35,668 nt of DNA from Bacteroidota bacterium (GTDB lineage: Bacteria > Bacteroidota > Bacteroidia > Bacteroidales > CAIXZF01). The notes under the pieces were generated by a model. The model ran no database searches. It saw only the letters and a program-made list of their open reading frames with translations, and was not told where the DNA came from. How positions within the stretch are numbered: position 1 is the stretch's first letter; the number at the start of each line of letters is the position of its first letter. A program made the position numbers and the translations under genes. Where the stretch lies: NCBI GenBank assembly GCA_026391855.1, contig JAPLDE010000054.1, positions 1 to 35,668 of the forward strand. The letters are read 5' to 3'. This document shows positions 24,216 to 32,752 of this stretch, one piece after another.

Positions 24216-25544
24216 ATGTATCTTTCCAGGACAATTGACCAGGATTTGAAGGATTGGAAAAATGATCCTTTCCGCAAGCCTCTTATATTAAGAGGAGCCA
24301 GGCAGGTTGGTAAATCTTCAGCTGTAAGGGAGTTGTCCCGTTCTTTTGACTACTTTCTTGAGGTTAATTTTGAAGAAAGGAAACAGGTTCAAACGCTGTT
24401 CGCCGGTGATTTATCTCCAAAAGAGTTGTGTGAGAACCTTTCAGTGTTATATAAGATTCCCATCATTGCCGGAAAAACATTGGTATTTTTCGATGAAATC
24501 CAGTCTTGTATTCCTGCCATATCTTCTTTACGGTTTTTCTTTGAATTAATGCCTGAGCTTCATATAATTGCCGCGGGCTCTCTTCTGGAATTTGCCATGG
24601 AAGAGATACCATCCTTTGGTGTAGGAAGGTTACGAACGCTGTTTATTTATCCGTTTTCCTTTGATGAATTTCTATTGGCTATGAAGGAAGACGATCTGCT
24701 TTATACAATGCAAAAGACTTCACTGCAACATCCTCTGAATGAGGCTCTTCATCAGAAGCTGATCATATACCTCAAACGCTTTCTGGTGCTTGGAGGAATG
24801 CCGGAAGTGATGAGCAGATATTCCCAAACACGGGATTTACTGGCTTGCCAGTTGGTTCTTGATGATCTGCTTATTACTTTACAGGCAGACTTCACAAAAT
24901 ATAAGAAAAGAGTTCCTCCTTCAAGGTTATTGGAGGTATTTGGTTCCGTGGCCCGGCAAACCGGAAGTAAATTTGTATATTCACAAGTACCCTCTGAATC
25001 GAGCCAATTTCATATTAAAGACGCCCTGGAATTGCTTATCATGTCAGGATTGGTTATTCCGGTTGTACACACTTCCGGTAATGGAGTTCCTATTGGTGCA
25101 GAAAGTAACCTGAAGAAAAGGAAGATGCTTATTTTTGATACCGGTATCTTCCAGCGATTGATGGATCTTGAAATTTCTGAAATTCTTTTTCAGGATAGCT
25201 TTAGTCAGGTAAACAAAGGTTCTATAGCCGAGTTATTTGTCGGGCTCGAACTATTAAAATCGGCCTCCCCGTTTCAGCAGCAGCAACTATATTATTGGCA
25301 AAGAGAAGTATTAAACAGTAATGCGGAAATTGATTATCTGGTTCAATTAAAGCAAGAAATACTTCCTGTTGAAGTCAAAGCGGGAACAAGTGGCTCGATG
25401 CAAAGTTTGTTCCTGTTTCTGAATGAGAAAAAAAGACCATTGGGCATTCGCTTTTCGCTTGAAAATTATTCCTCATACGATAGAATAAAAGTGTTCCCGT
25501 TATATGCTGTTAAGAATTTTTATTCAGAATATGCAAAACAATAG
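24216..25544 (+). CDS. AAA-family ATPase with DUF4143 domain
   Basis: A 442-residue cytoplasmic protein. The N-terminal AAA_14-type ATPase has a Walker A motif GARQVGKSS (~27-35), a Walker B motif LVFFDEIQ (~89-96) and a sensor-like HIIAAGSLLEFAMEE segment (~115-130). The C-terminal DUF4143 domain (~195-400) ends with a nuclease-like fold signature: GSIAELFVGLELL, YYWQRE, NAEIDYLVQ, and ILPVEVKAGTSGS, i.e. E...D...E-x-K as in the restriction-endonuclease-like fold. The family is very common in bacteria and archaea and often present in many copies; its function is not established, and roles in mobile-element biology or defence have been suggested. It has its own promoter and no co-directional close neighbour. 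Confidence 0.9.
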   Translation: MYLSRTIDQDLKDWKNDPFRKPLILRGARQVGKSSAVRELSRSFDYFLEVNFEERKQVQTLFAGDLSPKELCENLSVLYKIPIIAGKTLVFFDEIQSCIPAISSLRFFFELMPELHIIAAGSLLEFAMEEIPSFGVGRLRTLFIYPFSFDEFLLAMKEDDLLYTMQKTSLQHPLNEALHQKLIIYLKRFLVLGGMPEVMSRYSQTRDLLACQLVLDDLLITLQADFTKYKKRVPPSRLLEVFGSVARQTGSKFVYSQVPSESSQFHIKDALELLIMSGLVIPVVHTSGNGVPIGAESNLKKRKMLIFDTGIFQRLMDLEISEILFQDSFSQVNKGSIAELFVGLELLKSASPFQQQQLYYWQREVLNSNAEIDYLVQLKQEILPVEVKAGTSGSMQSLFLFLNEKKRPLGIRFSLENYSSYDRIKVFPLYAVKNFYSEYAKQ

Positions 25545-25573
25545 CAGTAGGGAATTCTTTAAGAACACTTTTT

Positions 25574-25604
25574 TTTGTGAAAACCACAAACCATTTTACC
25601 TTTA
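25574..25604 (+). promoter_or_regulatory. Promoter of the outer-membrane protein gene
   Basis: TTTG (25574-25577), 19 nt, then TACCTTTA (25597-25604), one mismatch from TAnnTTTG. The ATG at 25653 is 49 nt downstream, giving a leader of about 40 nt. Confidence 0.6.
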
Positions 25605-25652
25605 CCCTGTTAATCTGGATGTAAAACCTAAAAACTGATAACAGCAAAGCCT

Positions 25653-26351
25653 ATGAAAAAAATTGCACTCTTTTTGCTTGCAGTAATAGTCTTAAGTACA
25701 AGCACTTATGCCAGTGGTAAGAAAAGAAAACCTGTCCGGGGCCGCGGTAAAAGCCAGTCCTCCATGGGTTACTACAGTTTTTCTGTAGGTCCGTCTCTGG
25801 CATTGGGTGATTATGCAGCGAAGGCACCCAACGAGCAATTTGGAAATGCCAAAACCTTTTTACATTTGGATATTGCTAACATGGGTTTTAATCTGAGCGA
25901 AAATTTCGGCATCAGTGCCCTGGTCACGCTGGGAGCCAATAAGTTTAATGCCAAGGAAGTGACTGGGTTTCAGGATAATAACTCATATTGGATATACAGT
26001 GGCATTATGGTCGGGCCCTTTGTCACCTTTCCCGCAGGAGACCTGGTTTCCATCGATTTCAGACCTGTGGCGGGTTTTACCTATGATTTTTCACCAGAAG
26101 CCAATAGTGCAGGCTCCGGTTGGATCATCAAGAGTGCAAACACCACTTCATTCGGTTTCGATATTGGAGCTTCAATGCGGTATCATATGACCGATCACCT
26201 GGACCTTGCATTGAACCTTGATTATTTCAGCACCAAACCGGATTTCAAGGTGAAAATGGATTTGATGAACAACCTTGTTATCACAGAAGTTTCAGTGAAA
26301 CAGCAAATTACGGTATTGGGAATCGGTGCCGGTCTGGCGTTTCGTTTCTGA
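25653..26351 (+). CDS. Outer-membrane beta-barrel protein
   Basis: A 232-residue protein with a signal peptide (MKKIALFLLAVIVLSTSTYAS), a short basic linker (GKKRKPVRGRGKSQ) and alternating strands rich in aromatics and glycine: YYSFSVGPSLALGDYA, NMGFNLSENFGISALVTLGA, YWIYSGIMVGPFVTF, TSFGFDIGASMRYHMTDHLDLALNLDYF. The chain ends in LGIGAGLAFRF, a terminal phenylalanine strand typical of Bacteroidota OmpA-like/porin-type small barrels. About eight strands are likely. The function cannot be read from sequence; such proteins are often highly expressed outer-membrane components. It has its own promoter, and hairpin-forming repeats follow the stop. Confidence 0.8.
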   Translation: MKKIALFLLAVIVLSTSTYASGKKRKPVRGRGKSQSSMGYYSFSVGPSLALGDYAAKAPNEQFGNAKTFLHLDIANMGFNLSENFGISALVTLGANKFNAKEVTGFQDNNSYWIYSGIMVGPFVTFPAGDLVSIDFRPVAGFTYDFSPEANSAGSGWIIKSANTTSFGFDIGASMRYHMTDHLDLALNLDYFSTKPDFKVKMDLMNNLVITEVSVKQQITVLGIGAGLAFRF

Positions 26352-26376
26352 TTCTTCTTCTTCTCTTTTACGAAAA

Positions 26377-26457
26377 AACCCTGACAGGGTCTGACCCTTT
26401 CAGGATTAACCGTTTACACGAAGAAACCCTGACGAGGTTACAAACCTTGACAGGGTT
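26377..26457. terminator. Cluster of short palindromes after the outer-membrane protein gene
   Basis: Three related motifs occur: AACCCTGACAGGGT (26377-26390), AACCCTGACGAGGTT (26425-26439) and AACCTTGACAGGGTT (26443-26457); CTGACCCTTTCAGG follows the first. Each can form a small hairpin, and together they probably end the upstream transcript. The same CCCTG/CAGGG arms occur at 942-973. Confidence 0.5.
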
Positions 26458-26491
26458 AATTTTTATATAATCCTGTTTACGCTATTATTAT

Positions 26492-26499
26492 TAATTTTG
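26492..26499 (+). promoter_or_regulatory. -7 box of yebC
   Basis: TAATTTTG matches TAnnTTTG perfectly and lies 19 nt before the ATG at 26518. No convincing -33 box is seen at the right distance. Confidence 0.5.
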
Positions 26500-26517
26500 C
26501 GCCTTAAAACTGAAGCC

Positions 26518-27134
26518 ATGGGAAGAGCCTATGAATACAGGAAAGCCAGGAAAATGAAGCGTTGGAGCAATATGGCCAGGGTCTTTACCAGGCTGGCCAA
26601 GGATATCGAGATTGCGGTGAAGTCGGGAGGAGGAGATCCCAACATGATGCAACCGACTATAAGGAAGTGGTATATGAAGGCTATGCCCCCCATGGCATTG
26701 CCCTGGTGGTAGAAACGGCTACCGATAATCCCGTTCGTACCGTGGCCAACGTCCGCAGCTATTTCAACAAGTATAACGGCAGCCTGGGGACCATGGGCAT
26801 GCTCGACCATATGTTCGACCGGAAATGTACCTTTAAAGTTACTATGAAGGAGGGTGTCGATGTGGAAGACCTGGAACTGGAACTGATCGACTACGGCGTG
26901 GATGAGGTTTTTGTTGATGAGGGGGAAATGATGGTATATGCTGATTTTCAACATTTTGGACCGGTGCAGAAATACCTGGAGGAAAACGACTGGGAGATCA
27001 AAGCCTTTGCCTTCGAACGAATCCCCACCGATACCAAAGAGCTAACGCCCGACCAGCAAGCCGATGTCGACAAACTCATCGAACGACTGGAAGAAGATGA
27101 TGATGTACTGAACGTTTTTCATAATATCCGGTGA
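26518..27134 (+). pseudogene. yebC: YebC/PmpR-family regulator gene with an internal out-of-frame deletion
   Basis: The 5' part (ATG 26518) reads MGRAYEYRKARKMKRWSNMA, then VFTRLAKDIEIAVKSGGGDPN, the YebC N-terminal domain. The 3' part, in another frame, reads DATDYKEVVYEGYAPHGIAL through VETATDNPVRTVANVRSYFN to [12 protein letters not shown], the rest of YebC. The stretch between GGGDPN and DATDYKE, which normally carries the N-PRLR and NAK-ANMPK-NI-RAI helices, is absent: about 100 nt, judged from a usual length near 240 residues. The 617-nt span is not a multiple of three. YebC-family proteins act as transcriptional regulators or, in recent work, help ribosomes through difficult stretches such as polyproline. 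A collapsed assembly or sequencing artefact is a serious alternative. Confidence 0.8.
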
Positions 27135-27144
27135 ACTGTTAAAA

Positions 27145-27291
27145 GGCAGTCGGCAGTCGGCAGTCGGCAGTTGGCAGTCAGCAGTTGGCAGTCGGCAGTC
27201 GGCAGTTGGCAGTCAGCAGTTGGCAGTTGGCAGTTGGCAGTTGGCAGTCAGCAGTTGGCAGTCGGCAGTCGGCAGTCGGCAGTTGGCAGTT
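27145..27291. repeat. Heptamer tandem array, 21 units
   Basis: Units GGCAGTC, GGCAGTT and AGCAGTT/AGCAGTC variants follow each other without interruption for 147 bp, i.e. exactly 21 units of 7 bp. The array lies between the 3' ends of two convergent genes (yebC and the beta-helix/cadherin gene). No ORF or dyad gives it a function. Confidence 0.9.
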
Positions 27292-27301
27292 GGAATCCTT
27301 T

Positions 27302-27350
27302 ATCCCTGATCCCTGATCCCTGATCCCCGTTCCCCGATCACCGACCCCTC
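27302..27350. repeat. Second heptamer array, about 7 units
   Basis: ATCCCTG three times, then ATCCCCG, TTCCCCG, ATCACCG and ACCCCTC continue a 7-bp period in a different unit sequence, and run into the stop codon of the gene that ends at 27349. Confidence 0.75.
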
Positions 27351-29700
27351 ATTCCTTCACCACCCTCAATACCACCACAAAACCCTCAGACACTACTTTA
27401 ACCGGATACACCCCCACAGCCAAAGAAGACATATCCAGCTGCACCTTCTTTTCAAGGGTGATGTCGGTGGTCAGGTCAATTACTTCTCTTCCAAGGTTGT
27501 CAAAAATAATAATGCGGGTAATCCCGGTGGATATGTTGTTGAAATTCAATGTGAAAGAGGATGATGTGGGATTTGGATACAAGCGCAACGGGGGATTGTT
27601 ATTTATTGATGAGGGAAGGACCGAAAGGTAAAAATCCTCCAAAGCACAACTGCCCTGATTATCGCATCCCCTGACTAATATTCTGATGGGAAAGGTTGTT
27701 TTTTCAGCATTCACAAGGGTTATCGTGGTGCTAAGGTTTGAAAAAACAAACCAGTCGGGCAAACCGGCCGGATCGGCTGCGTACAGCTGAGTATTAACGC
27801 TGTCTCCTTTATCTTCATCATAGAAAATGTCCTTTGGGAGGCCGAAAACAGTGGAGGTTCCTTCAGGAAAGACGGTATCGGCAGGCGGATGGATGACAAC
27901 CGGCGGATCATTTACATCCAATACATTGATAGTGAATATTTTGTTTAGTGTATGTCCCCTGGAATCGGTCGTTGAAAGACAAACCATGTGAAGGGAATCT
28001 TCTTCATAATTATAGGAGAAGGCCGTTGACAGCAAATTACCCTGAAGGTGGAAGAGGTTGTTTTCGAATGAGTTACCTTCAATGGAAGAGAACTGATACT
28101 GAAACACTTCATTCGTATCGGGGTCGAGGGTCGATAATTCCCCTAGAATAAACCCGGCTGGTTCATTTTCCCTGACGACATGAGTGGTAAGCAACAGATC
28201 AGAAGGGGGTTTGTTGGTGGAATATTCGTACACTCCCATATCAACGGTATCCATTTCTATCCTGGGATTACCGTCGAGATCTTTTAACGGTATGAGAAGC
28301 CCCGTTGTATCCGGGTTTCCGCGGTTAACGCAGGGTGAGATCGCCTGCAGATGGAAATCTCCCGTCACGGGATCGATGAACAAGGGATCAATACTGCTGT
28401 TATGGTCGTACCCCCCCTGAAAGCTATAGGTGGAAGAAGGATCATCATACACAACGAGGTCGTCTTTTCCTCCTTCAAGGTTACAATACCGTATCGTATC
28501 CATCGTCCCTGAGTTGCCAAAACCGATCTGACAGGGAATTTCATATCCCATATTACCCCTGAAAATACAATTTTGCACATTGAGGTGAGCGAAATCGACA
28601 TACAATCCTCCCCCGTTTTTACGGGCCATATTTCCGGTAAAAGTATTGTTAATCAAATAAATACATACTGATACGGAGGCTGAGCTGAATTGTATTCCAC
28701 CTCCGGACATAAAGGAAGTGTTATGGTTAAAGAGGTTACCCGTTATTTTAATATTATAGAGATAATCAGCATATAAACCGCCGCCTCCGTAAACCGCCAG
28801 GTTTTCCGTAAAACGGTTATTGCTTATTGTTGCAGCAGAATTGGACAGATATATCCCGCCTCCTTCACCAAAATCCTTACCGGCATAATTATGATGAAAA
28901 TTGTTTTTTTCGATAAGCGGATCACAAAATAACACAAATAATCCTGCTCCCTGCGACCAGGTTCTGTAAATGGCATCTCCGCTAAGGGTGTTGCTGTAAA
29001 TCTCATTATGAATTACGTTTGCCTGGCTGCTTTCCAGGTAAATTCCTCCTCCACGGCATGAGCCCATATCGACACATTTCCCGTAACATTCATTATGGTG
29101 AATATGGCAATGGCTGATCATCACACTGGAATTCATCACCCAGATCCCGGCACCAAGGGCAGTAGCCGAATTTTCGATTATGGAGCTTGAAATGGCCAGG
29201 TTGTTTCTTATGGTAGAATAGTTGATTTTCAATTTATTACAGGCGTTGACCCGGATACCCCCTCCCTGTGCCTTAATGATACCGCTGCCATTGGCTCTTC
29301 CGTATTCAACGATTGTAAATTCCAGATAAGAAGTGTCCTGGTAATAGTCACCATAGAACCACAATGCGTTCCATCCTGTAAAGGTCCGGTTGTAATAACC
29401 GGTTGTATCGGCTACGGTAAACCTGATGGAGTCCAGGGGGGTTCCCCGGGCAAGGAGCCGTGAATGATCCATCTTTAAATAATAATAACCCTGGAAAATG
29501 ACGTTGACCCCCGGATCGATGGTAAGCGTTGAATCATACTGTACTTCCAGATTGCCCTGAACCAGGTAAGGAGAGCCGGTGACTGTCCAGTGCTGCCCCC
29601 CGACTTTTCCGGCAGGGACGGGCGTTTGCGCGTATAAACGGTTGTAACCACTTGACAGCAGACACATAAACAGGATAAGTATGGTGGGAAGTTGCTTCAT
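27349..29700 (-). CDS. Beta-helix and cadherin-like T9SS surface protein (paralogue 2)
   Basis: A protein of about 783 residues with a signal peptide (MKQLPTILILFMCLLSSGY to YAQ), a polymorphic-outer-membrane-protein-like right-handed beta-helix (~50-480, with GGGI, GGGL and NN turns such as RGGGIYLESSQANVIHNEIY and GEGGGIYLSNSAATISNNRF), a cadherin-like domain (DVVLRENEPAG-type start, ending in DVNDPPVV, ~505-610), a second cadherin/dystroglycan-like domain, and a T9SS type A domain (LRLYPNPTSSSFTLNF to the end). It is likely surface-attached and polysaccharide- or adhesion-related; no catalytic residues are evident. The ATG at 29700 is preferred over the TTG at 29724 and lies 10 nt after the stop of the paralogue upstream, so the two form an operon. 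Confidence 0.85.
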   Translation of the reverse strand: MKQLPTILILFMCLLSSGYNRLYAQTPVPAGKVGGQHWTVTGSPYLVQGNLEVQYDSTLTIDPGVNVIFQGYYYLKMDHSRLLARGTPLDSIRFTVADTTGYYNRTFTGWNALWFYGDYYQDTSYLEFTIVEYGRANGSGIIKAQGGGIRVNACNKLKINYSTIRNNLAISSSIIENSATALGAGIWVMNSSVMISHCHIHHNECYGKCVDMGSCRGGGIYLESSQANVIHNEIYSNTLSGDAIYRTWSQGAGLFVLFCDPLIEKNNFHHNYAGKDFGEGGGIYLSNSAATISNNRFTENLAVYGGGGLYADYLYNIKITGNLFNHNTSFMSGGGIQFSSASVSVCIYLINNTFTGNMARKNGGGLYVDFAHLNVQNCIFRGNMGYEIPCQIGFGNSGTMDTIRYCNLEGGKDDLVVYDDPSSTYSFQGGYDHNSSIDPLFIDPVTGDFHLQAISPCVNRGNPDTTGLLIPLKDLDGNPRIEMDTVDMGVYEYSTNKPPSDLLLTTHVVRENEPAGFILGELSTLDPDTNEVFQYQFSSIEGNSFENNLFHLQGNLLSTAFSYNYEEDSLHMVCLSTTDSRGHTLNKIFTINVLDVNDPPVVIHPPADTVFPEGTSTVFGLPKDIFYDEDKGDSVNTQLYAADPAGLPDWFVFSNLSTTITLVNAEKTTFPIRILVRGCDNQGSCALEDFYLSVLPSSINNNPPLRLYPNPTSSSFTLNFNNISTGITRIIIFDNLGREVIDLTTDITLEKKVQLDMSSLAVGVYPVKVVSEGFVVVLRVVKE

Positions 29701-29710
29701 CCGGTCATGA

Positions 29711-32668
29711 TTAATGTACGACAATCATTCTGGACAATGTTTTCCCCGGTTTGGTGATCCTGAGGATATAGACGCCGGATGATAATTGCGAAAGGTCAAG
29801 AACGGATTCTGAACCTCCTTTAACGACTGGGATTGACTGGCTGAACACCTTTCTTCCGGCCGGATCAAACCCTTCTGTCGTCATCACTCCATCTGACTCA
29901 ATGAGGGTGAAAAGGGTGATCCTTTCCCTGGCTGGGTTTGGATAAAGAAGCACATAATCATTGGTCAGACTTGCTTTTATTGGATCAAAAACAACCTTAA
30001 TAGTCATTGAATCAGTGGCATACAAACCTTGCCGGTCTCTTGCCCTGATAAGAAAATGAGAGATACCGGTATCTGAAATAGTTGGGAAGCCGGCGAAGGA
30101 AAAAGGTGATTGAGGTGATTGAGGTGATTGAGGTGATTGAGGTGAGATGGAGAGCCAGTTTGAGGGGGTTAATGAATCACCTGAAATGTTGATATTCAGT
30201 GTGTCATGGAAATCCGGGTCTGAAAACTGACCGGCAGGGAGGGTAAAGTTAAATTCACGATAGGCATAGGCAGTGATTGTACGGATTGGGAACTGAAGGA
30301 CGGGGGGTTCATTGACGTCGGTTACATGGATTTCCAGTATTTTTTCCAGAAATAGCGGGGGGTTGCCATTATCGGTGGTACGGATACGCAGTGTAAGCAA
30401 AGAGTCCGTTTCATAATCGGCCCGGGCATTCAGCATCAGGCTGTCATTCCAAAGGTAGAACATGCCATTATCTGCGCTGCCGGAGCCGGTTACCAGGGAA
30501 TAGGTGTGCTGATCAACAGTATTGGTGTCGGCAGTGAACAACCTGCCGATGGATGTTCCCACTTCTTTGTTTTCAGGAATGACAAAATTTGAGGACCAGA
30601 TTTCTCCCGGTGCATAATTGGGCTGTATCACCTGAAGGGAAAAGATACGGCAAAGCGACAGCCCGCCTGAGTCGGTTGTTTTTACACGGATAGAAAAGGT
30701 TTCGTGATTTCCTGGAAGAATAGACTGATTGAGGATCAGCGTGTTCCCGGCGATAAGGAAACTGTTATTGCTGGTATCTCCCACACCGGCTACCAATTGC
30801 CAGGTGTGCTGGTCGGCAGAATCCGGGTCCATGGTTGCAAAGTGGCCGATGATCTCTCCGGGAAGCAGGGTGTCAGGAATATCCGTGGACGAGAGCATCA
30901 ATGCGGTGGGAATTTCATTCACATCCAGCACCTTAATCTTTATGATCCGCTGGTAGTGAAAATTGGGATAACCATTATCGGTCGTCTGTATCCTCACAGA
31001 ACAAAGCGATTGTGTTTCATGATCCAGCAAAGTGCTTGTAACCAGCTGATCTCCTGAGATCTGAAAATATCCGTTATCCTGTGAACCGGGACCGGTTACC
31101 AGGGTGTACTGGTGCAGGTCTGTAAAATCGGGATCATCAGTGCTGAAGGTGCCGATGAGTGTTCCCGTAGGCATGTTTTCTGCCACGGTGGAGTCGCTGA
31201 GAAATATATTTAGGGGAGGTGAATTATTGGTGATAAACTCATAAGGGCCCAGGTCGATAAAGGTGCCCATAATACGGTTATTTCCATCCATATCCAGCGG
31301 GAAAGTGGTGACATTGGTAGAAGGATCGCCACTGTTGATGCAGGGAGAAGAAGGGGACAAATGCCAGTCGGCTGCCAGGGCATTGTAATCATTGCCTGCA
31401 GCGGTTGTCGGGTTGGTGAACCCCGGGAAAGTATCCATATTGTTTTCACTCAACCCGAAGAAATAGACAATGGGATAAATGGCCGTCTCCAGATTCTCTA
31501 TATTATTGTAGATCAGGACCGGAAGACAGGAATCATGAAGAACGATGTTCTGTTCGGACAATCCGCCAAATTCGGTACGGTTTCCATATATAATATTATT
31601 ACACAGAACAGGGCTTGAACAATCTGAGCAATAAATCCCGGGAGCTACATAAGCATAGTTGTTGCAGATACTGTTATTGATGATGAAGGGTTTTGAGCCG
31701 TAAACACAGCTGAAAGCTCCTCCGCTTCCCATCTGGTTGTTGTTCATGACATTGTTGGCAACCAGGGGGTTACAAAAAGCTACTTCTATAGCGCCTCCGC
31801 CTGATGTTGCTTCATTGTTCACCAGAAAATTGCCGACAATCCTGGCATCGTCAGAATATCCGCAATAAATTCCGGCTCCGGAACCTTCGGTATAATTCTG
31901 ATAGATACGGTTGTTGTATATTTTTGCTTCGGAATTAGCCAGAAACAATCCGCCTCCCTCACCCATGGTAGCGTTGGCCTGGATGTCGCAGCCCTCAACC
32001 CTTATCATTCCGCCGGAGACGAGAATTCCGCCTCCTTCAGCGAGACAATGATTACACCGGATCACACTATTGGTAAGTGCGACATTACACAAAGAAAAAT
32101 ATCCGGCACCGCCTATAATATTGCCTTCATTGAATTCTATTGAACATCTGTCAATAAAAAAGTTGGAAGAGGTACCATAGAGGGCTCCTCCTCCGTCCCA
32201 GGCCTGGTTATGAGAAAAGCTACAATTCTGAAAATGAAGGTAGTAGTAATTTTCCCCCAAAATGGCGCCACCACAGGCAAGCAGGTCCAGACCGGCAGAT
32301 TTCCCACCGGTAAAGCTGCAATAGGCAAAAAAGGAAGTATCGGTCGTATTATTCTTAAACCTTATCCCATGCCATCCTGCAGTGCTGTTATAAGGTTTGA
32401 AGCGGATACTGTCGGACGGGGAGCCAACAGCAGTGATCTTTCCTCCGACATAAAAAATAAAGTTGTTCTTGAAAAGAATGGTATTCCCGGGAAGTATCGT
32501 CAGTTCCAGACCGGAAGGAAGCACAAGATCTCCTTCCACATAAACTGTGTCATAGTTCCAGGTGGCACTTTGGGTCATGACACCCGAGATGTTGAGAATA
32601 TTCTGGGATGCCAGTAAAAATGGACAAAGCAGCAGGTAACAGCAAATGAAGTTTCCCTTCATTTTCAT
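29711..32668 (-). CDS. Beta-helix and cadherin-like T9SS surface protein (paralogue 1)
   Basis: A 985-residue protein with a signal peptide (KGNFICCYLLLCPFLLASQ), a beta-helix (~50-460; GGALYGTSSNFFIDRCSIEF, GEGGGLFLANSEAKIYNNRI), three cadherin-like repeats (~470-800, each starting with a V-x-EN-PTGT-like strand and ending in DVNEIP or DVNEPP calcium-binding turns), a further domain with GQFSDPDFHDTLNI, and a T9SS type A domain (LLYPNPARERITLFTL to MIVVH). It shares domain order and many phrases with the protein encoded just downstream (27349-29700), so the pair arose by tandem duplication; this copy has more cadherin repeats. Codons for residues ~841-855 are a 9-bp minisatellite encoding Ser-Pro-Gln. 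Probably an adhesin or surface-layer component. Confidence 0.87.
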   Translation of the reverse strand: MKMKGNFICCYLLLCPFLLASQNILNISGVMTQSATWNYDTVYVEGDLVLPSGLELTILPGNTILFKNNFIFYVGGKITAVGSPSDSIRFKPYNSTAGWHGIRFKNNTTDTSFFAYCSFTGGKSAGLDLLACGGAILGENYYYLHFQNCSFSHNQAWDGGGALYGTSSNFFIDRCSIEFNEGNIIGGAGYFSLCNVALTNSVIRCNHCLAEGGGILVSGGMIRVEGCDIQANATMGEGGGLFLANSEAKIYNNRIYQNYTEGSGAGIYCGYSDDARIVGNFLVNNEATSGGGAIEVAFCNPLVANNVMNNNQMGSGGAFSCVYGSKPFIINNSICNNYAYVAPGIYCSDCSSPVLCNNIIYGNRTEFGGLSEQNIVLHDSCLPVLIYNNIENLETAIYPIVYFFGLSENNMDTFPGFTNPTTAAGNDYNALAADWHLSPSSPCINSGDPSTNVTTFPLDMDGNNRIMGTFIDLGPYEFITNNSPPLNIFLSDSTVAENMPTGTLIGTFSTDDPDFTDLHQYTLVTGPGSQDNGYFQISGDQLVTSTLLDHETQSLCSVRIQTTDNGYPNFHYQRIIKIKVLDVNEIPTALMLSSTDIPDTLLPGEIIGHFATMDPDSADQHTWQLVAGVGDTSNNSFLIAGNTLILNQSILPGNHETFSIRVKTTDSGGLSLCRIFSLQVIQPNYAPGEIWSSNFVIPENKEVGTSIGRLFTADTNTVDQHTYSLVTGSGSADNGMFYLWNDSLMLNARADYETDSLLTLRIRTTDNGNPPLFLEKILEIHVTDVNEPPVLQFPIRTITAYAYREFNFTLPAGQFSDPDFHDTLNINISGDSLTPSNWLSISPQSPQSPQSPQSPFSFAGFPTISDTGISHFLIRARDRQGLYATDSMTIKVVFDPIKASLTNDYVLLYPNPARERITLFTLIESDGVMTTEGFDPAGRKVFSQSIPVVKGGSESVLDLSQLSSGVYILRITKPGKTLSRMIVVH
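30105..30146 (-). repeat. 9-bp minisatellite inside the beta-helix/cadherin gene (Ser-Pro-Gln repeats)
   Basis: Four units of GGTGATTGA and a partial fifth encode SPQ repeats on the minus strand (SPQSPQSPQSPQSP), in a linker just after WLSI and before FSFAGFP. The unit is a multiple of three, so length changes keep the frame. Confidence 0.9.
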
Positions 32669-32717
32669 GAGTGGGAGGAAAGAATTGTATTGGCGAATTT
32701 AATAATAAATTCAGTGT

Positions 32718-32749
32718 GCAGGTTTGCAGGTTGGCAAGTTTGCAAGTGA
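32718..32749. repeat. 8-bp tandem repeat, four units
   Basis: GCAGGTTT, GCAGGTTG, GCAAGTTT and GCAAGTGA lie in the short gap between the endonuclease gene and the beta-helix gene downstream on the minus strand. Their distance from the start at 32668 is about 50 nt, so copy-number change could alter the upstream region of that gene. Confidence 0.65.
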
Positions 32750-32752
32750 TAA

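Noticed and set aside
26562..26650. Start of the longer yebC ORF at 26562
   Set aside because: This frame reads MEQYGQGLYQAGQGYRDCGE, unlike any YebC start, while the frame from 26518 gives MGRAYEYRKARKMKRW. The ORF is entered only through the deletion.
26529..26954. 141-codon antisense ORF over yebC
   Set aside because: It is a shadow of the yebC reading frame, with no promoter, start context or family pattern of its own.
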